The notes under the pieces were generated by a model. The model was not told the DNA's origin, did not search any database, and saw only the letters and a program-made list of their open reading frames with translations. From contig NW_019774513.1 of NCBI RefSeq assembly GCF_001039355.2, positions 518,777 through 557,038 on the forward strand: DNA of 38,262 nucleotides, in the 5' to 3' direction. Each line of letters begins with the position of its first letter. Position 1 is the first letter of the stretch. Both the position numbers and the translations under genes were made by a program. This document shows, one piece after another, positions 30,201 through 38,262 of the stretch. This DNA is from Lingula anatina (taxonomy: Eukaryota > Brachiopoda > Lingulata > Lingulida > Lingulidae).

Positions 30201-31668
30201 ATTTTTCTGAGAGAATCGGTTCGATTTACCTTGCCTCGACCCCAAATTCGGATCCATGATGGCGTCTCTCATCTTCAACAGGCCGTCACCCGTGTTGGTC
30301 ACTCCGCCGAACCACTGCATGTCCTTAATGGCCTGAAGCAGCTCGTCTTTGTTTTGGTATCTGTTTAAGTTAAACATCACCTTGGCGTCGCTGGAATACC
30401 GAACCAGACCGACCTAAAAGAACAATAAAATGTGAACAAGGGTGGGATGTGCTTACACAGTTTATACCTGTACAGTAACCGTACATGTATAGGACAATAA
30501 AGTGCATAGCGGGTGAAAGTATTATCTTCCAAAAGAATAAAACAGAGGATTGAGTAAAATTATTTATACCTTGTTTGCAAAGTATCATATCACTATAAAA
30601 GTATGTTAATAATTTTACAATAAGGAGTAAGAGAGAGCATGTGAGCAATTAGGTTAGCATTTATCAGTTGTTATTCGAGTGGCAATTAAATAAATGATAA
30701 GAAAAAAGGAAAACTGACCTGAAGATTGTCCGTGCCTATATCGAAGGGTTCGATGACGGACGACATGAAGTTGGTTGCCTGAAGTGGAAAAAAATATAAA
30801 GATGTAATCCTGACACGAAATTTTTATTTGATCCTGGAGGTTGCGGGGAGAGGGGGGCATCTCAGAGCGCATTCAGAACAAATATGGCCGACCCACTTAA
30901 ATGCTTGTTGCGTATTACCCGCGGGGAATCTATTCAATGTCTAATAGGGAATTAAGCGGCAAACTTTTAAGTGGGTCTGTTAGTCCGCTGTTCTGAATAC
31001 ACTGTCAGCCACGTGCTTTGGACTAGTTTAGGACGTATATATACTTGTATAACATCTTCTCCACTTTCCGTCCAAAAGAATGTACAACTAGCAAAATAAA
31101 TCAAAACAAAATCAATAAATTTCTACACCCCTATACCCTACATATTAAAGTTAAATGGCTGAAAATGATTTGTTAAATGCTAACTTTGTTTTGTGGTTAA
31201 AAAAATACCTGTTCCCATCCAGCGGAGCCCACGCTAGCGGATCCATCCATAACAAAGAATGCGTCGACCGGTGTGTACACACAGTGTTCGCCAATAGGAA
31301 TCTCGATATCTAAAACATGGAATGGTTTAGTGAAACGTGGAAAATCATAAAAAAGTGAAAGCAGTTAAGTTTCGGAGCAATCGTGATATCTAAAACTGGA
31401 CTCAGAAAACTAGCAGTGGTAAAAATAAATGGCATAAAAATCTGAGCGGAGTCTCTCGACACATACTGTACATGGTAACGGTAGTCCTTCTAAGTTTTAT
31501 TCTATCATTTACAAACGGTTACTTTGAATTTTTTAGATACGATAGAACTTGCCAAAGTGCTATATATTGAGAGAAATAAATGTACTTCGTTAACTTACTC
31601 TGAGCACGCGCAAGGCAGACGAGTCCGAGAAACACAATGACGAGAAACCTGGAATGTTTGCAATACAT
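17081..31668 (-). CDS. Large secreted vWA - 15 x TSP1 - SUEL-lectin protein, 20 coding exons, 1173 aa
   Basis: Signal peptide (residues 1-22), vWA (about 39-217) with full MIDAS (DGSAS 45-49, Thr116, Asp149), fifteen TSP1 repeats (about 218-1077), and a C-terminal SUEL/Gal_Lectin domain (about 1107-1173). Coding segments sum to 3522 nt and stay open through all 19 junctions. From exon 6 on every intron is phase 1, so all TSP1 exons are symmetric. No membrane helix or GPI-like tail is visible: a secreted matrix or mucus-type adhesion protein is likely. TSP1 arrays usually bind glycosaminoglycans or other matrix proteins, vWA binds protein partners through metal, and SUEL domains often bind galactose or rhamnose. 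vWA plus TSP1 recalls cnidarian coadhesin and, by convergence, apicomplexan TRAP/MIC2. I know no characterised protein with this exact order, so no symbol is given. Confidence 0.9.
17711..17878 (-). CDS. Large gene exon 19: TSP1 repeat 15, shortened
   Basis: Residues 1022-1077. [10 protein letters not shown] and CSASCGPG are intact, but the usual P-P-GG loop before the fifth cysteine is replaced by a short NPLLPCVG, and VRPCR follows the last repeat cysteine. Confidence 0.88.
18359..18461. repeat. Two (AAT)n tracts in intron 18
   Basis: Tracts at 18359-18380 and 18427-18461, the second nine bases from the exon 18 donor. Confidence 0.93.
18470..18643 (-). CDS. Large gene exon 18: TSP1 repeat 14 with an extra cysteine pair
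   Basis: Residues 964-1021. The ladder reads [11 protein letters not shown]: one inserted residue and two additional adjacent cysteines (972-973). CSASCGGG fits the O-fucose consensus. The donor is followed after ten bases by a (TTA)n tract. Confidence 0.91.
19215..19391 (-). CDS. Large gene exon 17: TSP1 repeat 13
   Basis: Residues 905-963. [16 protein letters not shown] with all three tryptophans; CTKSCGGG fits the O-fucose consensus; ends CNKNPCPG, self-contained. Confidence 0.92.
19525..19561. repeat. (AAAT)n microsatellite in intron 16
   Basis: About nine AAAT units between exons 17 and 16. Confidence 0.92.
19843..20025 (-). CDS. Large gene exon 16: TSP1 repeat 12 (transition module)
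   Basis: Residues 844-904, 183 nt. It starts PCAIDGNW, giving repeat 11 its last cysteine, and ends CMNKACLG, so it also contains its own. It thus closes the offset array. CDAECGPG has no O-fucose site. Confidence 0.9.
20329..20478. mobile_element. Fold-back/MITE-like element in intron 15
   Basis: TTAAGTCAGTTCCCTGGCTTAG on the left is inverted on the right as CTTAGCCAGGGAACCCAATTTT. The left edge CCCCAGTTTCACAAG looks like a repeat terminus. No coding capacity and no clear target duplication. Confidence 0.5.
21014..21184 (-). CDS. Large gene exon 15: TSP1 repeat 11 (171-nt module)
   Basis: Residues 787-843. [18 protein letters not shown] recovers the third tryptophan missing from repeats 5-10. 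CSAQCGPG lacks an O-fucose site. Last of the seven equal-length modules. Confidence 0.91.
21700..21870 (-). CDS. Large gene exon 14: TSP1 repeat 10 (171-nt module)
   Basis: Residues 730-786. [26 protein letters not shown] keeps the O-fucose consensus. Acceptor CTAACAG, donor G|GTAAGA. Confidence 0.92.
22585..22675. repeat. (ACAA)n/(ACAG)n array in intron 13
   Basis: Imperfect tetranucleotide array of ACAA with scattered ACAG and ACGA units. Confidence 0.9.
22896..23066 (-). CDS. Large gene exon 13: TSP1 repeat 9 (171-nt module)
   Basis: Residues 673-729. [26 protein letters not shown] lacks the Ser/Thr before the second cysteine, so no O-fucose site. Confidence 0.91.
   Translation of the reverse strand, partial: VLVLLMVTGESGQTFLFAQLYAARASKGARACVTTRPLSTEAPAAPDPPEKSSFAI
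24273..24443 (-). CDS. Large gene exon 12: TSP1 repeat 8 (171-nt module)
   Basis: Residues 616-672. Starts [20 protein letters not shown] restores an O-fucose consensus. Ends ACSLG with serine for the usual asparagine. Donor G|GTGATG. Confidence 0.91.
24727..24793. repeat. (CT)n(CA)n tract upstream of exon 12
   Basis: On the gene strand (TG)n then (AG)n. Counterpart of the tracts at 25177 and 25702. Confidence 0.93.
24915..25085 (-). CDS. Large gene exon 11: TSP1 repeat 7 (171-nt module)
   Basis: Residues 559-615. Differs from repeat 5 at five positions ([18 protein letters not shown]). Its flanking intron matches exon 9 on the near side and exon 10 further out. Confidence 0.93.
25177..25246. 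repeat. (CT)n(CA)n tract upstream of exon 11
   Basis: Longest copy: about 15 CT then about 19 CA on the plus strand, ending about 92 bases from the exon 11 acceptor. Confidence 0.94.
25460..25630 (-). CDS. Large gene exon 10: TSP1 repeat 6 (171-nt module)
   Basis: Residues 502-558. Differs from repeat 5 at only three positions (TEFST becomes TDYSA). Same acceptor and GTTAGT donor. Confidence 0.93.
25685..25755. repeat. Interrupted CT-rich/(CA)n tract upstream of exon 10
   Basis: The same order as the other two copies, but the CT part is short and broken (25685-25701) and the CA part has CG interruptions. Confidence 0.93.
25960..26130 (-). CDS. Large gene exon 9: TSP1 repeat 5 (171-nt module)
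   Basis: Residues 445-501. Begins [18 protein letters not shown] and ends SISCNLG, so the sixth cysteine of the repeat lies in the next exon. Donor G|GTTAGT. Nearly identical to exons 10 and 11. Confidence 0.93.
26822..27196 (-). CDS. Large gene exon 8: end of TSP1 repeat 2, all of 3, most of 4
   Basis: At 375 nt (residues 320-444) it is the largest TSP1 exon and carries fused repeats without an intron between them. Repeat 3 has [10 protein letters not shown] and CSATCGLG. Repeat 4 begins YGAW, losing the first tryptophan, and has CSAPCGPG. The acceptor TTAAG follows directly on a (TTA)n microsatellite, so its pyrimidine tract is unusual. Confidence 0.88.
   Translation of the reverse strand, partial: VRRMKAATVSSLPVSPMATGEAGAPGPSAAPHAALANRTVSENATTLHLPPEAPRVPDQTSIRHLAPWEAVPWMVDMAPGVCGLPALLRADPVFKHVVGHVTRQRQLLEDGPVLAQITKRLFVI
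27204..27249. repeat. (AAT)n tract abutting the exon 8 acceptor
   Basis: About 15 units; on the gene strand (TTA)n runs to within eight bases of the exon 8 acceptor and stands where a polypyrimidine tract is expected. Confidence 0.93.
27659..27681. repeat. (AAT)n tract just inside the exon 7 donor
   Basis: Eight units, starting about 20 bases into intron 7 on the gene strand. Intron 7 thus has TTA tracts near both ends. Confidence 0.9.
27701..27832 (-). CDS. Large gene exon 7: N-terminal part of TSP1 repeat 2
   Basis: A 132-nt exon (residues 276-319) stops at LSCPG in mid-repeat; the last two cysteines come from exon 8. This is the only TSP1 in the gene cut by an intron in its interior. It keeps CSASCGPG, a good O-fucose site. 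Confidence 0.88.
27935..28063. mobile_element. MITE A relative in intron 6
   Basis: Its reverse complement aligns with the left half of MITE A: TAGATCGATCTA, a second ATCGAYC, then a G-rich TTC-CGCTAAAT-GCT-TCAGC stretch. The left side starts GGGACCATTCCCAGAC after TTA. The right terminus is degraded and no intact target duplication remains. Confidence 0.5.
28889..29062 (-). CDS. Large gene exon 6: TSP1 repeat 1
   Basis: Residues 218-275. [10 protein letters not shown] gives the full three-tryptophan ladder; the repeat ends with CNLQPC on the same exon. The CDRTCGEA motif misses the glycine of the O-fucose consensus. Its loop is longer than in later repeats (SGEGSKTC). Confidence 0.92.
29390..29626 (-). 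CDS. Large gene exon 5: end of the vWA domain
   Basis: Residues 139-217. [11 protein letters not shown] holds the MIDAS aspartate (149), followed by [13 protein letters not shown] and the closing helix LTQVICH. Phase 1 on both sides. Confidence 0.92.
30230..30413 (-). CDS. Large gene exon 4: central vWA with the MIDAS threonine
   Basis: Residues 78-138. [14 protein letters not shown] is the conserved second strand pair; [10 protein letters not shown] carries Thr116. Ends phase 1 at CAAG|GTAAAT. Confidence 0.9.
30719..30778 (-). CDS. Large gene exon 3: vWA helix 1 and following loop
   Basis: A 60-nt phase-0 exon, residues 58-77 ([15 protein letters not shown] and five more). Acceptor CACTTCAG, donor CAG|GTCAGT. 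Confidence 0.88.
30868..31003. mobile_element. Inverted-repeat (hairpin) element in intron 2
   Basis: Arms of about 40 bases: 30868-30907 (CATTCAGAACA ... ACCCACTTAAATGCTTG) pairs with 30960-31003 (CAAACTTTTAAGTGGGT ... TGTTCTGAATAC). The centre holds CCGCGGGG. A non-autonomous fold-back element is the simplest reading. Confidence 0.55.
31209..31309 (-). CDS. Large gene exon 2: first vWA strand with MIDAS loop
   Basis: Residues 24-57. Contains [12 protein letters not shown], the metal-coordinating Asp-x-Ser-x-Ser loop, preceded by a lone cysteine (HCVY) that can pair with the cysteine after the last vWA helix. Ends phase 0 at CAG|GTATTT. Confidence 0.9.
31599..31668 (-). CDS. Large gene exon 1: start codon and signal peptide
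   Basis: ATG at 31668-31666; [20 protein letters not shown] ends in a small-residue cleavage region (ARAQ). Donor CAGA|GTAAGT, phase 1. The upstream frame has no ATG, so this is the only sensible start. A weak acceptor (TTTTGAG) at about 31734 could attach a 5'UTR exon. Confidence 0.8.
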
Positions 31669-33055
31669 TATGGTATATGTAAACGATGCACAAAAAATAA
31701 AAAATAAAATAAAAATGTGTATGAAAAGTTCACTCAAAACAGGAAAATACTGCGTCTAATTCAGCAATATTATTATTAAAAATCCAAGCATTTGCGCAAA
31801 CGACATTGTAATAGAACACATTTAAAGATATTCTACTGGAAAACGCAGCCACGCTTGCAGAATAAACCTCTGCATTTACACAGATTATCGCATTTTCAGT
31901 CGCCCACGCATCGGAAATGTTGCCCTCAGATCAGGCACGGCAGACATATCATAGTACAGGATTTGGATTTGTTCGAGTGCCGTGGGCTGAATTAATAAAA
32001 TGAAGACTGACTTAGGGCTCAGTTCTACTGACACTATCGGTCTACGTATACCGATTCAATTCCGCGGGGAATCTAGCTGAATGGAATCAGATTAAAATAT
32101 AAACACGCCTCTTCTCGTTTCCAACGTTCTCGTACTATTCCCAGTCTTTAAATTATTTTTCCACTAAGCAGTGCACGTTTAAATCACGTCACTGACGCAA
32201 ATGTTCTGTGTCAAGCATTCACAATTGTTTTCTATCACATTTAATTGCTGTTGATTTTACCATATTAAAGGCATCTATAGTATAAAACTATAAAAATAAT
32301 GGGGCAAGTTAAATTATGCAAATATTACACTAAATATATGCGTGACTCAGTACGTAACTGAAATATTAACTTTTTCGTAGAATTACCTTAAAACACCCCT
32401 TTGTATCATTAAAAAGGAGCCATACCGTCCTTGCGTGATGAAAACTACTATCTACTAGTAGACCACACTCCAAAAACAATTACCAGTCCCACACAAAGCA
32501 GCAGAGACGCTGAGATAGGGCAATTTGTTTTACCGCACGTATATGATAAGAAACCCATTAATGTTGGCTTTACCAGGTGAATATATAATTTGCATTAATG
32601 ATTTCAGTGTGTACCAGGAAATGCGGTATGAATGACAGGCTAAGATGATTTTTGAATGTAGAATAAGGTCAAAACTGGAGTTTTCAACGAGAGCAAATTA
32701 TATTACTCTTCAAAGTTACAGTTATTATTTTATATGTATATTTTAAAGTAGGCGTAGATAAGTAAGTTTAGAGGTATTTAAATAAGCGAAAATTCAAAAC
32801 GAAAAGTGATACGTTGACGAACAGAAACACTGTTAAAATGGCAAATAGATGCCCCAGAAGATAATTCCATACAAACAGCTAAAGCAGCTGACTGACTCTC
32901 TAACTACACTATACATGTACTGTATGAAGCGCTTATTTAATAAATCAATTTAAATTTCGATGAAACAATACTTCAATAAATGTGGAATAGAAATATGACC
33001 AAAAGCTTCACACAATCTATTATCTTGGGACAGACATTGCTTGTCGCTTTGAAAG
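31669..33055. other. Upstream of the large gene, no exon recognised
   Basis: AT-rich DNA without a credible coding segment. It is either 5' flank or first intron, depending on which promoter is used. Confidence 0.5.
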
Positions 33056-33063
33056 TCGTCCGG

Positions 33064-33158
33064 CCAATCGGCCAATGTTACCTTGCCGCCATCTTGACTT
33101 TGGTCACGTGACGTTCTCAACCTTCTCACTGTTCACAACTCCACCCGTCCGACGTCAC
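33064..33158. promoter_or_regulatory. Promoter-like cluster: two CCAAT boxes, YY1, CACGTG E-box, CRE
   Basis: CCAAT at 33064-33068 and 33072-33076, GCCGCCATCTTG (YY1) at 33085-33096, the palindrome GTCACGTGAC (USF/TFE-type E-box) at 33103-33112 and GACGTCAC (CRE) at 33151-33158, all within 95 bases of otherwise AT-rich DNA. Such grouping is typical of broad housekeeping promoters. It is 1.4 kb upstream of the large gene's ATG, but direction and target are not shown by the sequence. Confidence 0.5.
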
Positions 33159-33169
33159 GCTGAAAAGAA

Positions 33170-36100
33170 AAAAAAGAAAACAGTTCTAATATTTTGTATG
33201 ATTAGGCAAACGCAAAAAACTGAGGAAAAACACAGAAAACGCATCAACCCCAATACTTACCGCACGAATAAACATGTACGCCTACCCTGTAGTAAATAAA
33301 ACTGTCAACAATATCATGGGGTAAATTGTTCCTCTTTACAGACCTACATGTATCATCCACTTTATGTACCCCAAAAAATTTCAATAATCCCTCATTCATT
33401 TCGTTTCTGCCAAATTTCGTGCGCAGTGGATTCAACTTACAGCGTACGTGCCAACCCAGAATGGACTGCTCAAGAACACAAGCGCGCTTTTTGTACGAAC
33501 TATTTAACAGAACTCTCGATGTGACGTCAAATGTTAATTTATAAGTCATTTGTATCACATTAAAATTGAATAGTCTATTAAAATAATTGTAGTACGGTAC
33601 AAGTCACTTGAAGGACCATTTAACAGAAAAAAATCGTTCGAGACTGAGGCTGGGCGTTACAGACCTAGAATAAAATTGAACCAAATTATGACAATGACAA
33701 TAGGTGTCCTCCACTCTTCTAATGATTTTAACGACACCAAGAATATGAATTTGTTTGAAAGATAATTGGCATGAGTATACCTTTATTATCGTAATTTGAA
33801 GCATTAGATGTAAAAGTAATGTACGACGAATGAACTCGGGGTCAGCCTGAACGTCGCTCGTTAATTAGAAGGCGTAAAACAACGCGCATTAGTGTCAAAG
33901 TTTTATGATGCAGTAATAAGGCACCATCGTGTAATTCACCGAAACAGACGGTAAATATGGGGTTAAAAGGTGGGTGACATCGAGTTAGGGAGGACGTTCA
34001 CGGCACTTGGTCATCATCCCTGACCGCGGCCTTTTCAGACCCCTTAAAAGAGGCGGTCAAGGACATCACGTGATATACCTTACCGCGGTCAGTAAAGGTG
34101 AAAAAAATCCAAATAATTTACCGAGAACTTCCCTTAGACGTCCTCTGAGGTTGAGGTGGGTCCGGGTGAAGCCCAATGAAATTTTAGTCGCGCAAATAGT
34201 CAACAAAGACAATTTAACTATAAAAGGTACATTTTGAGGGTGGGGATGCATGGAACCTTTCCTTGTTTATGTCTCGCTTGTTATACGCAGTGCGTTATAT
34301 TTGCTCTAGTTAGGTGGGATTGGGGAGGGGTATGACTAGTAGAGCCCCCTGGAGTACTTAATATTTTAGGGTGGGTCGTGTAAATTTGTGCAGAAGTGCG
34401 TGTGTGTGTGGGGGGGGGGGGATGGGGGTATGTTTTAACCAAGAATCATCATATTCGTTAAAAGAACGGATGAGGGTAATGGCTTGAGAATACCAAGAAT
34501 ACGTTATATGACCTTCGTTTCGCTCAATATATCAAGCGGTAACTGCCACATGCAGGTTAAGTAGGCAAAGATTGGCTTTTAAATGAGACACTTCTTCCCT
34601 TAAAAGGGGGTGGGGGGTGACATTGAGCTGTCATTACGTTAGTTCTGCGTCCGCCGTTGCTGTGCGAATTTGAAACAAAAACTGTCACGCGTTTTAATTG
34701 GAATATATCACATTCGTGAAATATGCTGATAAGCACTGCATATCAGTTTTTGCAGAAGGACAAAGCTTACATATGTATATATGTATATGGAAATGGGTAC
34801 CAAACGCACGAAATATTACCAGCAATTACGCTCACACATATGTATGCCACAGAAATTTTAGTTTATTTTTAATGACGACAAGGAAATAAAACTCGCTGAC
34901 CTTGAGGTTAAAGTGCAGCTTTTAAATATAAGGCGGCGTTCGTACCCCGGACAGCGGTCATCAAGATAACAAAGAACCACAATGATCATTAAAAAAAACA
35001 CGTTGTTAACACAACTCATAAATTGTTCTACAGAATAAAATTGCAAGGGATCCAAGCTGAAAATGTGACAGTTTGGTTCACTAGTGTTAAAATGCGTGCC
35101 GATATTTGTGGTCAGAAAAAGCTCAATGCAATTACTGTCATGGTTAACAACTGACGCTTTTAACATACTTTCTGCTTTTTTTCTCAGCTATTATTCGCAA
35201 GAAACAGACTGAGCTTTAAATTTTCCTTGTTCGATAAAAAAGGTCCATCTCATTAAGCTGCTTAGATTTAAATTAAAGCACCACCGATGCTTTAAAAAAT
35301 TATATTTTTGTTGACATTGTAATCAGTCAGTCGTCTGCTAAGCACCACGCCTCTTCTTCGTTCACAAGCTTAGACGTCGTCTTGTTCATCCTTGTTAATG
35401 TAATGGACGTCCTTGGTGTGTCTATTTATCTACGCATATTCCATATTCAACGGTACCAGTAGATCCATGGTAGCGTTGATAAGTAACAGTGTCATTTATA
35501 TCTTAAGACATACCAAGTGGTACTGTACCTCTACACCGTACGTGGTTTTCATCAAATACGTTAGTTGTAAGTTCTTTAAACAAGAAAATAGGGGACAGGG
35601 GCCTAGTTGAAAAGTACCACGACTACGCCGTGTGCACCAATTCAGAATTTACATATACAACTTAAATTTTAATGCAGGAAAGTGAGAACTGTGGCGGGCT
35701 TCTTATCTTTTTATTTCATTCCTGAACTTGGTTGGGAAACTAGTCGTTATCTTGGACCAACGCTATACCTTTGTTTTATGAATAAATAATGGCATTATAT
35801 CTGCATTTATAAGACCGTGTCTAGTCGTTAATTGATGCACACTTTAAAGGATCCTGTGACATTTCGCACGTACATGTGAATTTCACGTATAACTGAACGA
35901 CAAGGTCAATCATTGAGTTACAAATGTAAGGAAATAAACCAACTCAAACAATGAAACTTTTTTTATCTTACGGGTGAACTTCAACAAATGCCGGTGCGTG
36001 TTCTTATGGAGCCTTTTTTATTTGGCGTTTTGAATTATGTTTTTTTTAATTTTATCTACTCTTTGAGTTGAATGATCTTGAGGAATGATACGTTTGCATA

Positions 36101-37750
36101 TAGATTAAAAAAAAAAAAAACGAGGTGATATTCCTCTATTAGGACATATTTCCGTCTGTTATCATCGCGGTAAAACCACACACCTATGAATAACACTGTG
36201 GTCTACTGGTGAAACAAAATGTTTTCACCACATTAAATAAATTCGATAAGACATCTATTTTTCTATTTTTATATCAAGCCCCCTCATAAAATATATATTA
36301 AAAAATTATACATGTGAAAAGTGACCAAGCCCAAAAGAATTTTTACTGAGCTGAGATATTTAGAATTGCACTTTATTAAATCAAGCAGAAGGTTAATTCT
36401 CGACTTGTGTGCACTTACGTAATACAACACAGTGTATGGTATTCCATATGTGTATTTTAGAAAAAAAAGTCAAGATTTAAAACGACTAGTAGTCATTTAA
36501 GACAAATTCCTATTTTACCTTATACACCTACGGGATAACGACCCCTGCACTATTGCAGAGTATTTTGATAACAGGTAGTTGCCATTTGCACAGAAAATCA
36601 CATCTTTCACATATACAAAATCAGACGAACCTTTCATTTTTAATCAAATTTTTATCCAGTACATGTTAAACCTATGACAACCCTTTGTTTGTGATTTCTT
36701 AAGATTTCCATTACAGACACATTCCAAACGACGTGCAATTAATTATGAATTATCCAAGAACTACGACGCCAGTGATAAATCTATCCGATCTTAGTAATTT
36801 AGCACCCTGTGTGTGATGACACCCATTTTCACCGTTATGTTTAATTTATATATGTCCGTTAAGATGGACTATCTACACAAAAATGTCTCTGTCCTTGGTG
36901 AATACATATTCATACGTTTAATTCTTTGCTGCTTGTTACACCGTATTATTTTGGTCAGCGACTTGCGGTTACTTAAAAATACTTACAAATTAAGATTTCG
37001 GGGGCCAGCAGAACCTGCAAGTGTTATACGGGACCACCAAATCAAATTTAAAAAAAAATCGTTCTTGTCTGTTAAATTTATCTTTCCATTTATACGTTAG
37101 AATATTTATCACGTTGGCCATAATCTAATTATCTGAAAATTACATACGTACTCTCACTCTCATGAGATGTACTGTAGTTCTTGGCTTAGCATAAGATGTT
37201 TATAAATAGATAAATGAGTCTGGAAATGTTAATTCTTTTTTTCCAAAATTCACTTTGCTTTTAAATGGGAAGTGAGAACTTGTCATTAACTTTCTTGGAC
37301 CTAGTTATCCCATTTTGATTGTGGCACCCTACATTTTTCATGCAACATTTAAAAGATAAGCGGCATACCGAATACCTTTTTCGCGATAAAACCAATTATC
37401 AATGTAATCTTTATAGTTTAATCCAAAAAAATGTTGCACCAAACATAGATATCCTCAATACCTCCCAAGAGATATGGTTAAGATCCTACATTCCAGAGAA
37501 ACAATTTAGGGCACGAAATAAAATATCTCTTCCACAGAAAGTCCTTTTTGGCAAAAAATGCCGCAACAAATAATTATATTAATACTAACTCCTAATATCA
37601 GAGTTAGCTAAAAATGACAGTAGAAAAGCATTAAGAACGTAACTTCTCTTATTTTCATAATTTTTCAGCTAAAACATACTTATTTCATACGTTTTTTTCA
37701 TTGTTTACAATGAAACATTTCTCCTTTGCTTTCTATATAAAATGAATACA
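33170..37750. other. Non-coding stretch, no gene recognised
   Basis: No exon supported on either strand. G runs occur at 34410-34420 and 34606-34617. Open frames present are short, without domains or splice context. Confidence 0.55.
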
Positions 37751-37762
37751 CCAATAACTCAC

Positions 37763-37825
37763 CTGTCCAGGGGTTCCGTATTCTCTGAGTGCGCGCTAGC
37801 GACTGAATCTCTCTCGCCTAATCCC
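37763..37825 (-). other. Possible non-coding first exon with TATA-like box
   Basis: On the minus strand a GC-richer segment without ATG ends in GGACAG|GTGAGT, a strong donor at 37763. A TATTAAA element at 37857-37851 lies about 30 bases before the proposed start. It could be the 5'UTR exon of the large gene (a 6-kb first intron) or of an unrelated transcript. Confidence 0.3.
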
Positions 37826-38040
37826 TACCTCTGTCAGGGGCCAGACCTAGTTTAATATTCAGCATAATTAAGGGGTGAGGAGATGGGAGATGATATCTTT
37901 TTTTCTGATAGCAGCGAACGCCGTAATTTCGGCCAGTGATAATTTACGGAGAATGAAGACAGCGCATGTGCAGTGTGTCGCCATCTGGCGGCATGTTTAG
38001 CCAATTGTAACGTAAAATGTTGACGGAAGAATGTTCCATG

Positions 38041-38043
<3 letters not shown>

Positions 38044-38075
<32 letters not shown>
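38044..38075. repeat. (CA)n microsatellite
   Basis: About 16 CA units near the right end of the window. Confidence 0.95.
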
Positions 38076-38077
<2 letters not shown>

Positions 38078-38262
38078 TCTCTATCCTTTTCTTTTTTTCC
38101 CCCAAAACCGCGCTCCTGGTATTTCCGGGTCTGAATATACTGTCTTTATAAAAATAAAGATAATAACTTTGTTTATTATTCACGAGATTTAAAACAATCC
38201 CTGCGGTTGGTAAGGGGTTGGGGTAAATTTGTCCTGGGTGAGGGGGTTTTAGTGAGGAAAAT

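Noticed and set aside
5542-31668. One giant gene joining both vWA-TSP1 loci
   Set aside because: The large locus ends with a stop after its lectin and an AATAAA; the small locus has its own ATG and signal peptide.
17081-31668. Apicomplexan TRAP/MIC2-type gene from a parasite contaminant
   Set aside because: There is no membrane helix or cytoplasmic tail, a SUEL lectin domain is present, and the phase-1 one-exon-per-TSP1 structure is typical of animals.
37319-37573. 84-codon plus-strand open frame
   Set aside because: AT-rich, no family resemblance and no supporting splice or polyadenylation context.

Overview
The window looks like a piece of nuclear genome from a marine invertebrate animal, most likely a lophotrochozoan such as a mollusc, annelid or brachiopod. 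This rests on AT-rich non-coding DNA full of microsatellites, GT-AG introns of about 0.3-1.2 kb, short inverted-repeat elements with TTA target duplications, a 19-base N gap, and secreted multidomain proteins of von Willebrand factor A (vWA), thrombospondin type 1 (TSP1) and SUEL-lectin type. The taxon is inferred from style, not from a diagnostic marker. All three recognisable genes lie on the minus strand. I derived the exon models by hand from GT/AG sites and reading phase; every junction stays in frame.

Layout from left to right. (1) 205-1610: a two-exon gene for a type II membrane protein of the FkbM methyltransferase / 'protein Star-like' family, followed upstream (1651-1745) by a decayed copy of its first coding exon. 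(2) 1746-5541: non-coding DNA with microsatellites and one NRF-1-like palindrome. (3) 5542-8362: a five-exon gene for a small secreted protein: signal peptide, one vWA, one TSP1 and a low-complexity basic tail. (4) 8363-16646: non-coding DNA with two adjacent PIF/Harbinger-like MITEs, a tRNA-Arg-like pseudogene without an anticodon loop, and a repeat island around the assembly gap. (5) 17081-31668: the main gene, 20 coding exons and 1173 codons: signal peptide, vWA, 15 TSP1 repeats, C-terminal SUEL-type lectin. (6) 31669-38262: non-coding DNA with a promoter-like cluster (two CCAAT boxes, YY1, CACGTG E-box, CRE) near 33.06-33.16 kb and a possible non-coding first exon near 37.8 kb.

The most interesting object is the large gene. 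Seven consecutive TSP1 exons are exactly 171 nt long and flanked by phase-1 introns. Each is offset so that the last cysteine of a repeat is encoded by the next exon. Three of them, with their introns and (TG)n(AG)n microsatellites, are recent near-identical copies. The young repeats have lost the O-fucosylation consensus and the third tryptophan that older repeats keep. The exon array therefore looks like a module still expanding by unequal exchange. Both vWA-TSP1 genes encode soluble extracellular proteins, because each has a signal peptide and no later membrane segment. Their adjacent positions suggest a small adhesion/matrix cluster, but their different vWA intron positions argue against recent duplication.
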